NCBI GenBank assembly: GCA_947377705.1
Contig: CANCGU010000055.1
Span: forward strand, 1 to 12,577
Direction of reading: 5' to 3'
Source of the DNA: Comamonadaceae bacterium
Lineage (GTDB): Bacteria; Pseudomonadota; Gammaproteobacteria; Burkholderiales; Burkholderiaceae
DNA length: 12,577 nucleotides
Part shown: positions 6,326 through 12,577 of the stretch, piece by piece
Layout: each line of letters starts with the position of its first letter
How positions within the stretch are numbered: the stretch's first letter is position 1
Notes under the pieces: model-generated
What the model was told of the DNA's origin: nothing
What the model saw: the letters and a program-made list of their open reading frames with translations, nothing else
The model's database searches: none
Translations under genes and position numbers: made by a program

Positions 6326-7402
6326 ATGAACCTCACTGAACTCAATGAAGCCTATGGCGAACCCTATTTATTAGCCACCGGTGGCTTGCTTATTGGCTTG
6401 TTGTTTGGCTTTTTTGCCCAACGCTCAAAGTTTTGCTTGCGTGCGGCCGTCATCGAGTTTTGGCACCGCCAGTTTGGCGAAAAACTCTCGGTGTGGCTGC
6501 TCACATTTTCCGCCGCCGTCATTGCTATTCAAGGCTTGATCGTTATAGGAGCGCTCGATGTAAGCACAGCCCGACAACTTGGTACACGTGGCAGCATCTC
6601 GGGTGCTTTAGTGGGTGGCCTGATGTTTGGCATGGGAATGATCATGACGCGCGGTTGCGCGAGCCGCTTGCTGATTTTGTCTGCCAACGGAAATTTACGT
6701 GCACTTTTGTCTGGTTTGGTTTTTGCAGTCACGGCGCAATCGGCCCTGTCTGGCGCCCTCTCCCCTTTACGACAAGAAATCACAAATCTTTGGACGGTGG
6801 AAGGCGGAATCAGCCGTGACCTGCTAGCCATTTTTGGTCTTACTCACACTTCAGGGTTGATCATTGGCTGCGTGTGGTTTCTCGCTGCGATTTACTTCAC
6901 CACGCGCACAACGCAAAGTAAATGGATGTGGGTGGGTGGTTTGGGCACAGGTTTAAGTGTGGCCATGGCTTGGTGGTTTTCGTACAGCGTCTCTAAAATT
7001 TCATTTGATGTGGTTCACATTCAGGGCATAACCTTCAGCGGCCCGTCTGCAGAGTGGCTCATGCGAGTACTGGCACCCAACTCACCAGCCATAGGATTTG
7101 ACTTTGGTTTATTACCTGGGGTGTTTTTAGGATCTTTCATTGCCGCTTGGCTAGGTAAAGAGCTAAAACTAGAAGGTTTCAAAGACGGCTATGCTATGCG
7201 GAGATACATCGTAGGCGCAATTTTCATGGGATTTGGCGCCATGTTAGCTGGCGGTTGTGCTGTCGGTGCAGGAGTAACTGGTGGAGCAATTTTTGCACTA
7301 ACAGCATGGATTGCACTGGTTGGAATGTGGTTAGGTGCTGGCCTGCTTGATCGGTTAATCGACTCGCCTCCAACAAGTGCTCCAACTTTAGTTCAACCAT
7401 AA
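6326..7402 (+). CDS. YeeE/YedE-family sulfur-compound transporter (TsuA-like)
   Basis: A 358-residue polytopic inner-membrane protein made of two related halves, as in the YeeE/YedE (DUF395) family, whose characterised member TsuA takes up thiosulfate. Family motifs are intact: QRSKFCLRAA (C37), GMGMIMTRGCASR (C111) and GFGAMLAGGCAVGAG (C311); these cysteines correspond to the conserved ones lining the substrate path. GN-containing NGNLRAL (121-127) follows the first motif. C182 is an additional cysteine in a membrane segment. Import of thiosulfate or another sulfur species into the cytoplasm is inferred. The ATG at 6326 has no convincing ribosome site. It is divergent from the sox operon and 204 bases ahead of the DsrE-like gene. 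Base composition becomes visibly AT-richer in its last 250 bases. Confidence 0.9.
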   Translation: MNLTELNEAYGEPYLLATGGLLIGLLFGFFAQRSKFCLRAAVIEFWHRQFGEKLSVWLLTFSAAVIAIQGLIVIGALDVSTARQLGTRGSISGALVGGLMFGMGMIMTRGCASRLLILSANGNLRALLSGLVFAVTAQSALSGALSPLRQEITNLWTVEGGISRDLLAIFGLTHTSGLIIGCVWFLAAIYFTTRTTQSKWMWVGGLGTGLSVAMAWWFSYSVSKISFDVVHIQGITFSGPSAEWLMRVLAPNSPAIGFDFGLLPGVFLGSFIAAWLGKELKLEGFKDGYAMRRYIVGAIFMGFGAMLAGGCAVGAGVTGGAIFALTAWIALVGMWLGAGLLDRLIDSPPTSAPTLVQP

Positions 7403-7413
7403 ACTTATCAATC

Positions 7414-7470
7414 ATTTTTGAGATTTCGACGGCTACTGGTGGGTTTACCCCGAAATCGCATTTCAAAAAT
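7414..7470. repeat. Long imperfect inverted repeat downstream of the YeeE/YedE gene
   Basis: Left arm 7414-7428 (ATTTTTGA then GATTTCG) is complementary to right-arm blocks 7451-7457 (CGAAATC) and 7463-7470 (TCAAAAAT), giving 7 + 8 pairs with a 5-base bulge (7458-7462). The loop contains a small GGG-TTTA-CCC hairpin (7441-7450). No T-run follows, so it is a poor intrinsic terminator; it may be an mRNA-end or attenuation structure or an operator. Followed by TATATT at 7476-7481, a possible -10 for the DsrE-like gene. Confidence 0.5.
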
Positions 7471-7606
7471 TTGGATATATTAGAGTTCAATGATTGATTT
7501 ACGTCGCACGAACAGATTGAGATCATCAGGCCAACCTAACCGCATGACCAGCCATTCCTGTTTGAAACGAAGTCTAAAAATTTAAACTGAACCTTAATGT
7601 AAAACC

Positions 7607-8041
7607 ATGATGAATATCTTTAAACACATCGCGATTACTTTTGCTACTTTATGCTTGGCTTTAAGCGTCAACTCAGTGCAAGCCCAAGACATCAAGGTTG
7701 TTTACCACGTCAACACTGGAGTCGATACAGCTTCGGGAATTTTGGGCAATGTGCGAAATCACTTAAGTGCGGATCCCACAGCAAAAATTGTTGTTGTGAC
7801 ACACGGTGCTGGCATCGACTTCTTGCTTGATGGAGCCAAAGATAACAAAGGCCGTGAGTTCAGCGGAATGGTGTCTGATTTGACTAGCAAAGGTGTACAG
7901 TTTCGTGTCTGCAACAACACTCTGACATCGCGAAATATTGACCCCAACAAAGTGTCTATGGAGGCCAAGATCGTACCGTCAGGTGTAGCTGAAGTTGCAC
8001 GCTTACAAGCCAAAGAAGGCTACGTGTATCTAAAGCCGTAA
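7607..8041 (+). CDS. Exported DsrE/DsrF-like family protein
   Basis: A 144-residue protein with a signal peptide (hydrophobic 9-20, cleavage VQA-Q27) and a DsrE-like alpha/beta fold: KVVYHVN first strand (30-36), IVVVTHGAGIDFLL around 61-74, GVQFRVCNNTL with the single mature cysteine C102, and a VPSGVAEVARLQAKEGY ending typical of the family. DsrE-type proteins bind or transfer sulfur on such a cysteine; periplasmic versions are common near sox genes. A sulfur carrier or transferase role is inferred. The first of two ATGs is used (7607; alternative 7610), neither with a strong ribosome site. It is convergent with the ArsR gene, 44 bases away, with no obvious terminator hairpin between them. 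Confidence 0.88.
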   Translation: MMNIFKHIAITFATLCLALSVNSVQAQDIKVVYHVNTGVDTASGILGNVRNHLSADPTAKIVVVTHGAGIDFLLDGAKDNKGREFSGMVSDLTSKGVQFRVCNNTLTSRNIDPNKVSMEAKIVPSGVAEVARLQAKEGYVYLKP

Positions 8042-8085
8042 AAAATAAATTCTAAAATCACAAAAGCTGCACTGCTGCTAAATAA

Positions 8086-8553
8086 TCACACGTGAGGGAT
8101 ATCACTATCAATTGCAATCTGAGTGCAGACTGCACGACACAGTGCGACAACAGGCTCATTGATGATGCGATAGAAGATTTGTACTCCTTCTCTACGGCGG
8201 CCCAAGATTTTGGCCTTGAATAAGCTATTTAAATGCTGCGACATATTGGGCTGCGTGGTGTCAATTTCATCGAGTAACTGACCCACGTTTTTCTCTTCAG
8301 TACACAAGCAGTTAATTATTTTCAGACGCATTGGCGCAGACATTATTCGAAATGTTTCAGCAGCGATCTCAAACATTAAATCAACATCAGCGTTGTTAAC
8401 TTTTTTGGGCAAAGTTTTTAATGGGCCGCTCTTTTTTGTAGTGCTCTTAGTCACTTTGCGCGTAATATTTTTGCCCGGTACCTTCTTAGGCGAAACTGCA
8501 TTTTTCGCTGATTTGGGATCATCTGAAGATGTAATGATTTTTTTTGACGCCAT
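8086..8553 (-). CDS. ArsR/SmtB-family repressor with Lys-rich N-terminal extension
   Basis: A 155-residue winged-helix regulator. Residues about 60-135 form the ArsR domain: MSAPMRLKIINCLC (71-84), recognition segment TTQPNMSQHLNSL (99-111) and wing RREGVQIFYRI (120-130). Cysteines C82, C84 in helix 2 and C139, C143 in the last helix are placed like the dithiol pair of the persulfide-sensing SqrR/BigR/SoxR repressors, though the helix 2 cysteine appears shifted by one residue. Sensing sulfide-derived persulfide and repressing sox, transporter or cyd genes is inferred. The first 51 residues contain 14 lysines and look disordered; no Shine-Dalgarno precedes ATG 8553, so a shorter form is possible. 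It is downstream of, and parallel to, the second ArsR gene (143-base spacer). Confidence 0.88.
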   Translation of the reverse strand: MASKKIITSSDDPKSAKNAVSPKKVPGKNITRKVTKSTTKKSGPLKTLPKKVNNADVDLMFEIAAETFRIMSAPMRLKIINCLCTEEKNVGQLLDEIDTTQPNMSQHLNSLFKAKILGRRREGVQIFYRIINEPVVALCRAVCTQIAIDSDIPHV

Positions 8554-8696
8554 AAATAATTAATTTTTGTGCAGTGTTGGATGAACGGCTAGTGTCGGAT
8601 AGACCCGCAACTTAGACGATTGTGTCAAAGCCGCTTTAACAAACAAATTGACTAAACTCCAACAGTCTTTGGTCATAAGTCAAATTTTATTACTTT

Positions 8697-8993
8697 TTAC
8701 TTTTGGTGGTACAAAGTCTGTATGACGGGCAATGCCCAGATACCTTCGAGTTGGTAATAAATATTTTTACCAACTCTTCGCGTTGAAACAAGATTTTCTT
8801 TCCGCAAAACAGCAAGCTGTTGCGAAAGTGTCGGCTGAAAAAGGCTTAACGACTCTTCAATTTCACCTACACATTTTTCGCCTTTTGACAGAAGAAAAAT
8901 GATCATTAGCCTATCAGGATTAGAAATCACCCTGAGCAACTTGCAGATTTGATCAGATGCCTTCTGCATTTTTGTAATTGAAACAGCCTTCAT
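8697..8993 (-). CDS. ArsR-family (SqrR/BigR-like) repressor lacking the usual dithiol pair
   Basis: A 98-residue ArsR-family winged-helix repressor: ISNPDRLMIIFLLSKGEK (23-40), recognition segment LFQPTLSQQLAVLRK and wing RRVGKNIYYQL. The size and fold resemble BigR/SqrR, but the helix 2 cysteine position holds F33 and the C-terminal helix has no cysteine; only C17 and C41 are present. Its signal is therefore unclear. The frame opens at ATG 9044, but ATG 8991-8993 is preferred because TGAGGGG lies 4 bases before it and the encoded start matches family length. An FNR-type box (9104-9117) and an inverted repeat (9030-9051) lie upstream. The 143 bases between it and the next ArsR gene (8554-8696) are AT-rich; I see no firm element there. 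Confidence 0.85.
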   Translation of the reverse strand: MKAVSITKMQKASDQICKLLRVISNPDRLMIIFLLSKGEKCVGEIEESLSLFQPTLSQQLAVLRKENLVSTRRVGKNIYYQLEGIWALPVIQTLYHQK

Positions 8994-9029
8994 ATGCCCC
9001 TCAGTCAACACGTAGCTATGAATCTTACT

Positions 9030-9051
9030 TGTTCGGAAAATCAATCGAACA
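9030..9051. repeat. Inverted repeat TGTTCG-N10-CGAACA upstream of the second ArsR gene
   Basis: Two 6-base arms (9030-9035 and 9046-9051) are perfectly complementary with 10 bases between. They lie 37-58 bases before the preferred ATG at 8993, where an autoregulatory ArsR operator could be. If translation really started at 9044, the repeat would overlap the gene start instead. Confidence 0.4.
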
Positions 9052-9103
9052 TGAATCTATCGCACAAGTAAAGCTTCACTAAGGTGATGTTGAGCTTAGC
9101 CAG

Positions 9104-9117
9104 TTGAGAATCATCAA
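9104..9117. promoter_or_regulatory. FNR-type box TTGAG-AATC-ATCAA
   Basis: Matches TTGAT-N4-ATCAA at 9 of 10 positions. It lies in the AT-rich gap between the end of the cyd operon and the second ArsR gene. On the minus strand a site centred 41.5 bases before a start would put transcription near 9069, leaving a leader of about 75 bases. It suggests oxygen- or redox-linked control of the ArsR gene, but AT-rich context raises the chance of a random match. Confidence 0.45.
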
Positions 9118-9164
9118 ATGGTAATAAATTCATCATGCTTGATCCAGAAGATACTAAATTTTAA

Positions 9165-9179
9165 TTCTCACCATGAGAA
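9165..9179 (-). terminator. Weak candidate terminator of the cyd operon
   Basis: TTCTCA-TGG-TGAGAA forms a 6-pair, 3-base-loop hairpin 45-59 bases beyond the stop of the small ORF at 9224-9370, followed on the minus strand by TTAAAATTT. The stem is short and the tail is not a clean T-run, so this is tentative. Confidence 0.25.
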
Positions 9180-9223
9180 AAGAGAGGTTTGAAATTTCAA
9201 AATAACGCGGCTTATGAAGTGCC

Positions 9224-9370
9224 CTATTTCATTGCATCAGTATCTTGACTCTTTGAGTTTCGAAGAATTAGTTCTTCAAAATTCTTTCGAACACTTTCTT
9301 TAAGCTTAGCGAACTCAATTTCAATAAATTCTTTAAGCGCTCTTGATATCGCTACTTCATTCTGACTCAT
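9224..9370 (-). CDS. Small hypothetical protein at the 3' end of the cyd operon
   Basis: A 48-residue ORF (ATG 9368-9370, stop TAG 9224-9226) on the cyd strand, 21 bases after the ybgE stop. I do not recognise it. The product is highly charged and reads as one long amphipathic helix: ISRALKEFIEIEF then AKLKESVRKNFEELILRN, with a polar tail; it has no signal peptide, membrane segment or cysteine. Hydrophobic residues recur every 3-4 positions, fitting a coiled coil or a peripheral partner. The ribosome site is weak. It may be a real extra member of the operon or a chance ORF in AT-rich DNA. Confidence 0.45.
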   Translation of the reverse strand: MSQNEVAISRALKEFIEIEFAKLKESVRKNFEELILRNSKSQDTDAMK

Positions 9371-9391
9371 AAGGTACACCATTCAAATAAT

Positions 9392-9646
9392 TCATAAGCG
9401 GGTTTGGGCCCACAAAGCTATGGCCAATAGGAGCCCCAACAAGCAACTCCATCCCGAAAAGAACCAGCGGAAGACTGATGCATGCGGTATGAACCCGACC
9501 CCACGAACAAACCCTGCACTCATTGACCAAAATAAGGCAAGTGCAAGCCAATGATTAGCTCTGCCGTCTAGATCAGTCATCAAGGGCGGGAAAACGGTGC
9601 CCACTAACATGATGATGATGCCTATAGCTAAGGCCGGAAAATTCAT
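9392..9646 (-). CDS. ybgE: Cyd operon YbgE-family membrane protein
   Basis: An 84-residue inner-membrane protein with three likely membrane helices (about 3-21, 32-50 and 60-80). It carries the YbgE-type signature AGFVRGVGFIPH (about 44-55), corresponding to AG-x3-GVGF-x-P of E. coli YbgE, and sits where YbgE is found, directly after cydX. Its role is unproven; family members are linked to the assembly or function of cytochrome bd. It begins at ATG 9644-9646, overlapping the cydX stop as ATGA, so translation may be coupled; no strong ribosome site is seen. It is slightly shorter than the E. coli protein. Confidence 0.82.
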   Translation of the reverse strand: MNFPALAIGIIIMLVGTVFPPLMTDLDGRANHWLALALFWSMSAGFVRGVGFIPHASVFRWFFSGWSCLLGLLLAIALWAQTRL

Positions 9647-9756
9647 GGTCGCTTATGGCTTTCAGTTCGCTCTTCTTGCAGCTCGCCCCACATAGCATTC
9701 ATGATCGCTAGAAGAACTGCAAATCCAACACCTAAGACCCAAGCAAAGTACCACAT
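9643..9756 (-). CDS. cydX: CydX, small subunit of cytochrome bd oxidase
   Basis: A 37-residue single-pass membrane peptide starting MWYFAWVLG, almost the same as the E. coli CydX opening, with a hydrophobic helix (about 3-22), the conserved-position acidic residue E25 following it and a charged cytoplasmic tail. CydX binds beside CydA and stabilises the haem site. The ATG at 9754-9756 is preceded by AAGGAATCAGAT, and it lies 11 bases after the cydB stop and overlaps ybgE. Its short length makes it easy for automatic annotation to miss. Confidence 0.93.
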   Translation of the reverse strand: MWYFAWVLGVGFAVLLAIMNAMWGELQEERTESHKRP

Positions 9757-9767
9757 ATCTGATTCCT

Positions 9768-10904
9768 TTAGTAAGCGCTATGTTCGTTAGCCTGAATGTG
9801 TGCAATCGTCACTTTGCCCCGCATCACGCCATAGGCCCATGACGTGTACATGATGATCAATGGCATAAAAACTAAAGCTGCAACAAGCATGATGCCTAAC
9901 GACAAGTGACTCGAGACGCTATCCCAAACAGTCAGACTTGCGCTGGGCATCGTGCTCGACGGCATGATGAACGGAAACATGCTTGCACCTGCGGTTCCAA
10001 TAACTCCTATCACTGCGAATGATGAAGAAACGAATGCCAATAAAGTTCTACGCAACAGAAGAAGCGTAGCCGCATTAAGTGCCCCGAATCCCCCAAGTAT
10101 TGGAAGAGTCCAAAGAATTGGGAATTGATGGTAATTACTCATCCATGCGCCCGCTTCCTTAACGACCGTTTTACTTAAAGGATCTGGCATAGCCGAAGGA
10201 TTAATGACCGATGTGATGCGATACCCGTCAATATGCTGAATCCAAAAGCCCGCTAAAACAAAGACAAGCACCATGACGACAGCGGCCCAAATGCCGGCCT
10301 TGATGGAACGAACTTGGATTGCACCTTCAGTTCGATGAGACAGATAACAAGCACCTTGGAGCGTGATCATGGCACTGCTAACCACACCAGCCAAGAGAGC
10401 AAATGGGTTTAGAAGTTGCCAAAAGCTTCCTGAGTAAGTTGAGATCAAATAACTATCAAAGGAAAAAGGCACTCCTTGCAACAAGTTGCCAAATGCCACA
10501 CCAAAGATTAGCGGTGGGACTGCACCACCAATGAACAGACCCCAGTCCCAAGTGCTACGCCAAGTTGCGTTATGTATCTTGCTGCGATAGTCAAAACCAA
10601 CGGGACGGAAGAACAGAGCCCATAAAACGGCAAGCATTGCCCAGTAAAACCCACTAAATGCGGTCGCATAGACCAAGGGCCAGGCAGCAAAAATAGCCCC
10701 ACCCGCGGTGATGAACCAAACTTGGTTGCCATCCCAGTGAGGTCCAACAGTATTGATGACCACTCGACGCTCTAAATCGTTTCGGCCCACAAATGGCAAA
10801 AGAGTACCTACGCCCATGTCGTGACCATCCATGATGGCGAATCCGACGAGTAAGACACCAACCAATAGCCACCAGATGAGTTTTAAATTTCCATAATCAA
10901 ACAT
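9768..10904 (-). CDS. cydB: Cytochrome bd quinol oxidase subunit II
   Basis: CydB is the haem-free membrane subunit that pairs with CydA. The 378-residue product matches the E. coli protein (379) along its length: MFDYGNLKLIWWLLVGVLL start, GRNDLERR near 40-47, GPHWDGNQVWFITAGGA near 54-70, FFRPVGFDYRSK near 98-109, AFGNLLQGVPFSFD, the REAGAW-like KEAGAW segment near 254, and MFPFIMPSSTMPSASLT near 312. Several membrane helices are evident. ATG follows the cydA stop directly (TAAATG) and has a GAGGGG site in the cydA end. No truncation or odd residue was noticed. Confidence 0.98.
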   Translation of the reverse strand: MFDYGNLKLIWWLLVGVLLVGFAIMDGHDMGVGTLLPFVGRNDLERRVVINTVGPHWDGNQVWFITAGGAIFAAWPLVYATAFSGFYWAMLAVLWALFFRPVGFDYRSKIHNATWRSTWDWGLFIGGAVPPLIFGVAFGNLLQGVPFSFDSYLISTYSGSFWQLLNPFALLAGVVSSAMITLQGACYLSHRTEGAIQVRSIKAGIWAAVVMVLVFVLAGFWIQHIDGYRITSVINPSAMPDPLSKTVVKEAGAWMSNYHQFPILWTLPILGGFGALNAATLLLLRRTLLAFVSSSFAVIGVIGTAGASMFPFIMPSSTMPSASLTVWDSVSSHLSLGIMLVAALVFMPLIIMYTSWAYGVMRGKVTIAHIQANEHSAY

Positions 10905-12455
10905 TTAGTGCCCCTCATTAGCGTAACGACCAGTGCCTAAGCTTCCAGGCCCCATTCGCGCGAACTTGACCATCAAGAAAACCTCAACAACGAGAAGTAC
11001 GGTGTAGAAAATGATGAAACCTGCCAATGAACCATACAGACTGTTAACCGTTAACGTTGATACGCTCATGTGTGTTGGCAAGACACCGTAAATAGTCCAA
11101 GGTTGACGTCCGTACTCCGCAACAAACCAACCTAGTTCACAAGCGATCCATGGTGCAGGAAGCATCCAAAGAGCTGCGCGCAGAAGATATGGGTGTTCAG
11201 AGCATTTTGATTTCAAAGTCGTCCAGAATGCGACGGAAAACAACATCAACATCGCGAAACCAAGGCCCACCATGACTCTAAAACTCCAAAACATTGGCGT
11301 CACTTTAGGAACGGTGTCGTTAACAGCCTTTTCAATGATTTCTGGAGTAGCAAGACTTACGTCATCGACATATTTCTTCAACAAAAAGCCAAAACCTAAG
11401 TCGCTCTTGTATTCTTCAAATTTACGTTTTACTTCGACGCTCTCGCGGTTGTTACGAAGGTCATCTAGTGCCTTAACTGCAACAATTCCACGCTTGATTC
11501 GTTCACGATTCTTTGCTTTGATTTCATGAATGCCTGGTATCTCTTTTGTCAACGAACGAGTGCCAATCAACCCCATAACCCAAGGAATATCAACTTCCCA
11601 GTTGTTTTTTGACTCAGCTTCATTAATGCTTGCAATTAATGTGAGTGAAGCTGGAGCGGGTTTGGTTTCCCACATCGCCTCAAGGGCCGCCATCTTTGTT
11701 TGCTGAGCCTCGCCAACGGTATAGCCTGACTCATCACCTAAAACAATAACGCTCAGTACTGAAGCCAGACCGAAAGCTGAAGCAACTCGAAAACTGCGTT
11801 TTGCAAATTCAACGTCTTGTTTTTTCAGCAAGAACCAAGATGAGATTGAAAGAACAAACATTGCACCTGTTGTGTACCCAGCTGAAACAGTGTGGACAAA
11901 CTTCGCTTGTGCATCTGGATTAAACACAACAGCCCAGAAGTCTGTCATCTCCATACGCATGGTGACATAGCTAAATTCGGCACCAACGGGGTTTTGCATC
12001 CAACCATTGGCAATCAAGATCCAAAGCGCACTTAAATTTGTACCAACAGCCATCAGTATGGTGACCATCAAATGCTGAGTTCTGCTAAGTCGATCCCACC
12101 CAAAAAAGAACAATCCAATAAAAGTTGATTCCAAGAAAAAGGCCATCATTCCTTCGATTGCAAGTGGAGCGCCAAAGATGTCGCCTACATAGTGGGAGTA
12201 GAAAGCCCAATTTGTGCCGAACTGAAACTCTAGGGTGATGCCTGTCGTAACACCAAGAGCAAAGTTGATACCAAACAACTTGCCCCAGTAACGGGTCATA
12301 TCTTTCCAAATTACGTTACCCGTCATCACGAATACAGTTTCCATGATCACCAGCAACCAGACCATCCCTAAAGTTAAGGGCACGAAGAGAAAGTGATACA
12401 TAGCAGTTGCGGCGAACTGCAACCTAGAAAGATCGACTAGTTGTTCTGAAATCAT
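10905..12455 (-). CDS. cydA: Cytochrome bd quinol oxidase subunit I
   Basis: CydA binds haems b558, b595 and d, oxidises quinol and reduces oxygen to water without pumping protons. The 516-residue product keeps the key residues at E. coli numbering plus 2: H21 (haem ligand), H188 and M395 (b558 ligands), E101 and E109 in IEGMMAFFLES, and E447 just before GRQPW (449-453). The quinol-binding loop between about 240 and 385 is long, so this is the E. coli-type long-Q-loop enzyme and not the short cyanide-insensitive CioA form. It begins at ATG 12453-12455, overlapping the cydP stop as ATGA, with AGGAAGAG upstream. The enzyme class has high oxygen affinity and resists sulfide, which fits the sulfur-oxidising neighbours. 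Confidence 0.98.
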   Translation of the reverse strand: MISEQLVDLSRLQFAATAMYHFLFVPLTLGMVWLLVIMETVFVMTGNVIWKDMTRYWGKLFGINFALGVTTGITLEFQFGTNWAFYSHYVGDIFGAPLAIEGMMAFFLESTFIGLFFFGWDRLSRTQHLMVTILMAVGTNLSALWILIANGWMQNPVGAEFSYVTMRMEMTDFWAVVFNPDAQAKFVHTVSAGYTTGAMFVLSISSWFLLKKQDVEFAKRSFRVASAFGLASVLSVIVLGDESGYTVGEAQQTKMAALEAMWETKPAPASLTLIASINEAESKNNWEVDIPWVMGLIGTRSLTKEIPGIHEIKAKNRERIKRGIVAVKALDDLRNNRESVEVKRKFEEYKSDLGFGFLLKKYVDDVSLATPEIIEKAVNDTVPKVTPMFWSFRVMVGLGFAMLMLFSVAFWTTLKSKCSEHPYLLRAALWMLPAPWIACELGWFVAEYGRQPWTIYGVLPTHMSVSTLTVNSLYGSLAGFIIFYTVLLVVEVFLMVKFARMGPGSLGTGRYANEGH

Positions 12456-12577
12456 TTGGGTGACTCTTCCTGTTTCTGTTGACTGCTAATTTTTTCGAAA
12501 ACACTATCCGCATTCACATTCACTTTGGCATCTTTCACGAAGAGCCACCACAAAACAACCAACGCACATAACTTTAG
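12452..12577 (-). CDS. cydP: CydP-like small putative subunit of cytochrome bd (partial)
   Basis: An open frame entering from the right edge, giving 41 residues to a TGA at 12452-12454. It starts inside a membrane helix (KLCALVVLWWLFV) followed by KDAKVNVNAD and a polar tail. The KL-x-LWWLF-x-KDA-x-V pattern matches the small CydP proteins encoded directly before cydA in many beta- and gamma-proteobacteria. Its function is unproven; it is annotated as a putative accessory subunit. Stop and cydA start share ATGA. The start codon, and any operon promoter or FNR box, are beyond the window. Confidence 0.72.
   Translation of the reverse strand, partial: LKLCALVVLWWLFVKDAKVNVNADSVFEKISSQQKQEESPK

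Noticed and set aside
7517..7529. TTGAG-ATC-ATCAG, resembling an FNR box before the DsrE-like gene
   Set aside because: The half-sites are separated by 3 bases, not 4, and one half is imperfect, so it does not fit FNR-type binding.
8042..8085. Bidirectional terminator between the convergent DsrE-like and ArsR genes
   Set aside because: The GC-containing stretch near 8065-8080 is a direct, not inverted, repeat; no stable stem with T-run was found.
8599..8628. Perfect TTGACA (8628-8623, minus) as a -35 for the Lys-rich ArsR gene
   Set aside because: No acceptable -10 hexamer is found at 16-19 bases spacing, so a promoter cannot be supported.
9357..9551. 64-residue ORF overlapping ybgE and the small ORF on the same strand
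   Set aside because: It overlaps a better-supported YbgE-family gene in another frame and has no recognisable features.

Overview
The window looks like chromosomal DNA of a betaproteobacterium, probably Burkholderiales of the Comamonadaceae type. This rests on the sox gene order, the protein flavour and the cyd operon make-up; no marker gene allows a firmer call. It holds three blocks devoted to inorganic sulfur oxidation and respiration.

Block 1 (1-6219, minus strand) is a thiosulfate-oxidation operon. In transcription order it encodes a periplasmic metallo-beta-lactamase-fold hydrolase, a periplasmic thioredoxin-like protein, a Crp/Fnr regulator, a small c-type cytochrome, then soxC, soxD, soxY, soxZ and the 5' part of soxA, which runs off the left edge. 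The first three genes overlap by 4 bases (GTGA, ATGA) and soxC/soxD overlap by 17, so translation is probably coupled. A likely internal promoter sits before soxC. SoxYZ carries the sulfur substrate on the Cys of its GGCGG tail, SoxA (with SoxX, not in view) would load it, and SoxCD oxidises the bound sulfane sulfur.

Block 2 (6220-9223) begins with a 106-base divergent promoter region containing a perfect FNR-type palindrome, TTGAC-N4-GTCAA. Rightward lie a YeeE/YedE-family (thiosulfate transporter-like) membrane protein and an exported DsrE-like protein. Facing them are two tandem ArsR-family repressors: one Cys-rich with a Lys-rich N-terminal tail, the other lacking the usual Cys pair. A second FNR-type box (TTGAG-N4-ATCAA) lies upstream of the second repressor. 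This part is AT-richer than the sox genes.

Block 3 (9224-12577, minus strand) is a cytochrome bd quinol oxidase operon: cydP (partial at the right edge), cydA, cydB, cydX, ybgE, then an unannotated-looking 48-codon ORF. All junctions overlap or are nearly so. CydA keeps every haem ligand at E. coli numbering plus 2.

Together the genes describe periplasmic sulfur-compound oxidation, sulfur uptake or transfer, probable sulfur and redox sensing, and a terminal oxidase of a class known to tolerate sulfide. No tRNA, rRNA, CRISPR array, insertion sequence or phage gene was seen, and no gene-free stretch reaches 300 bases.
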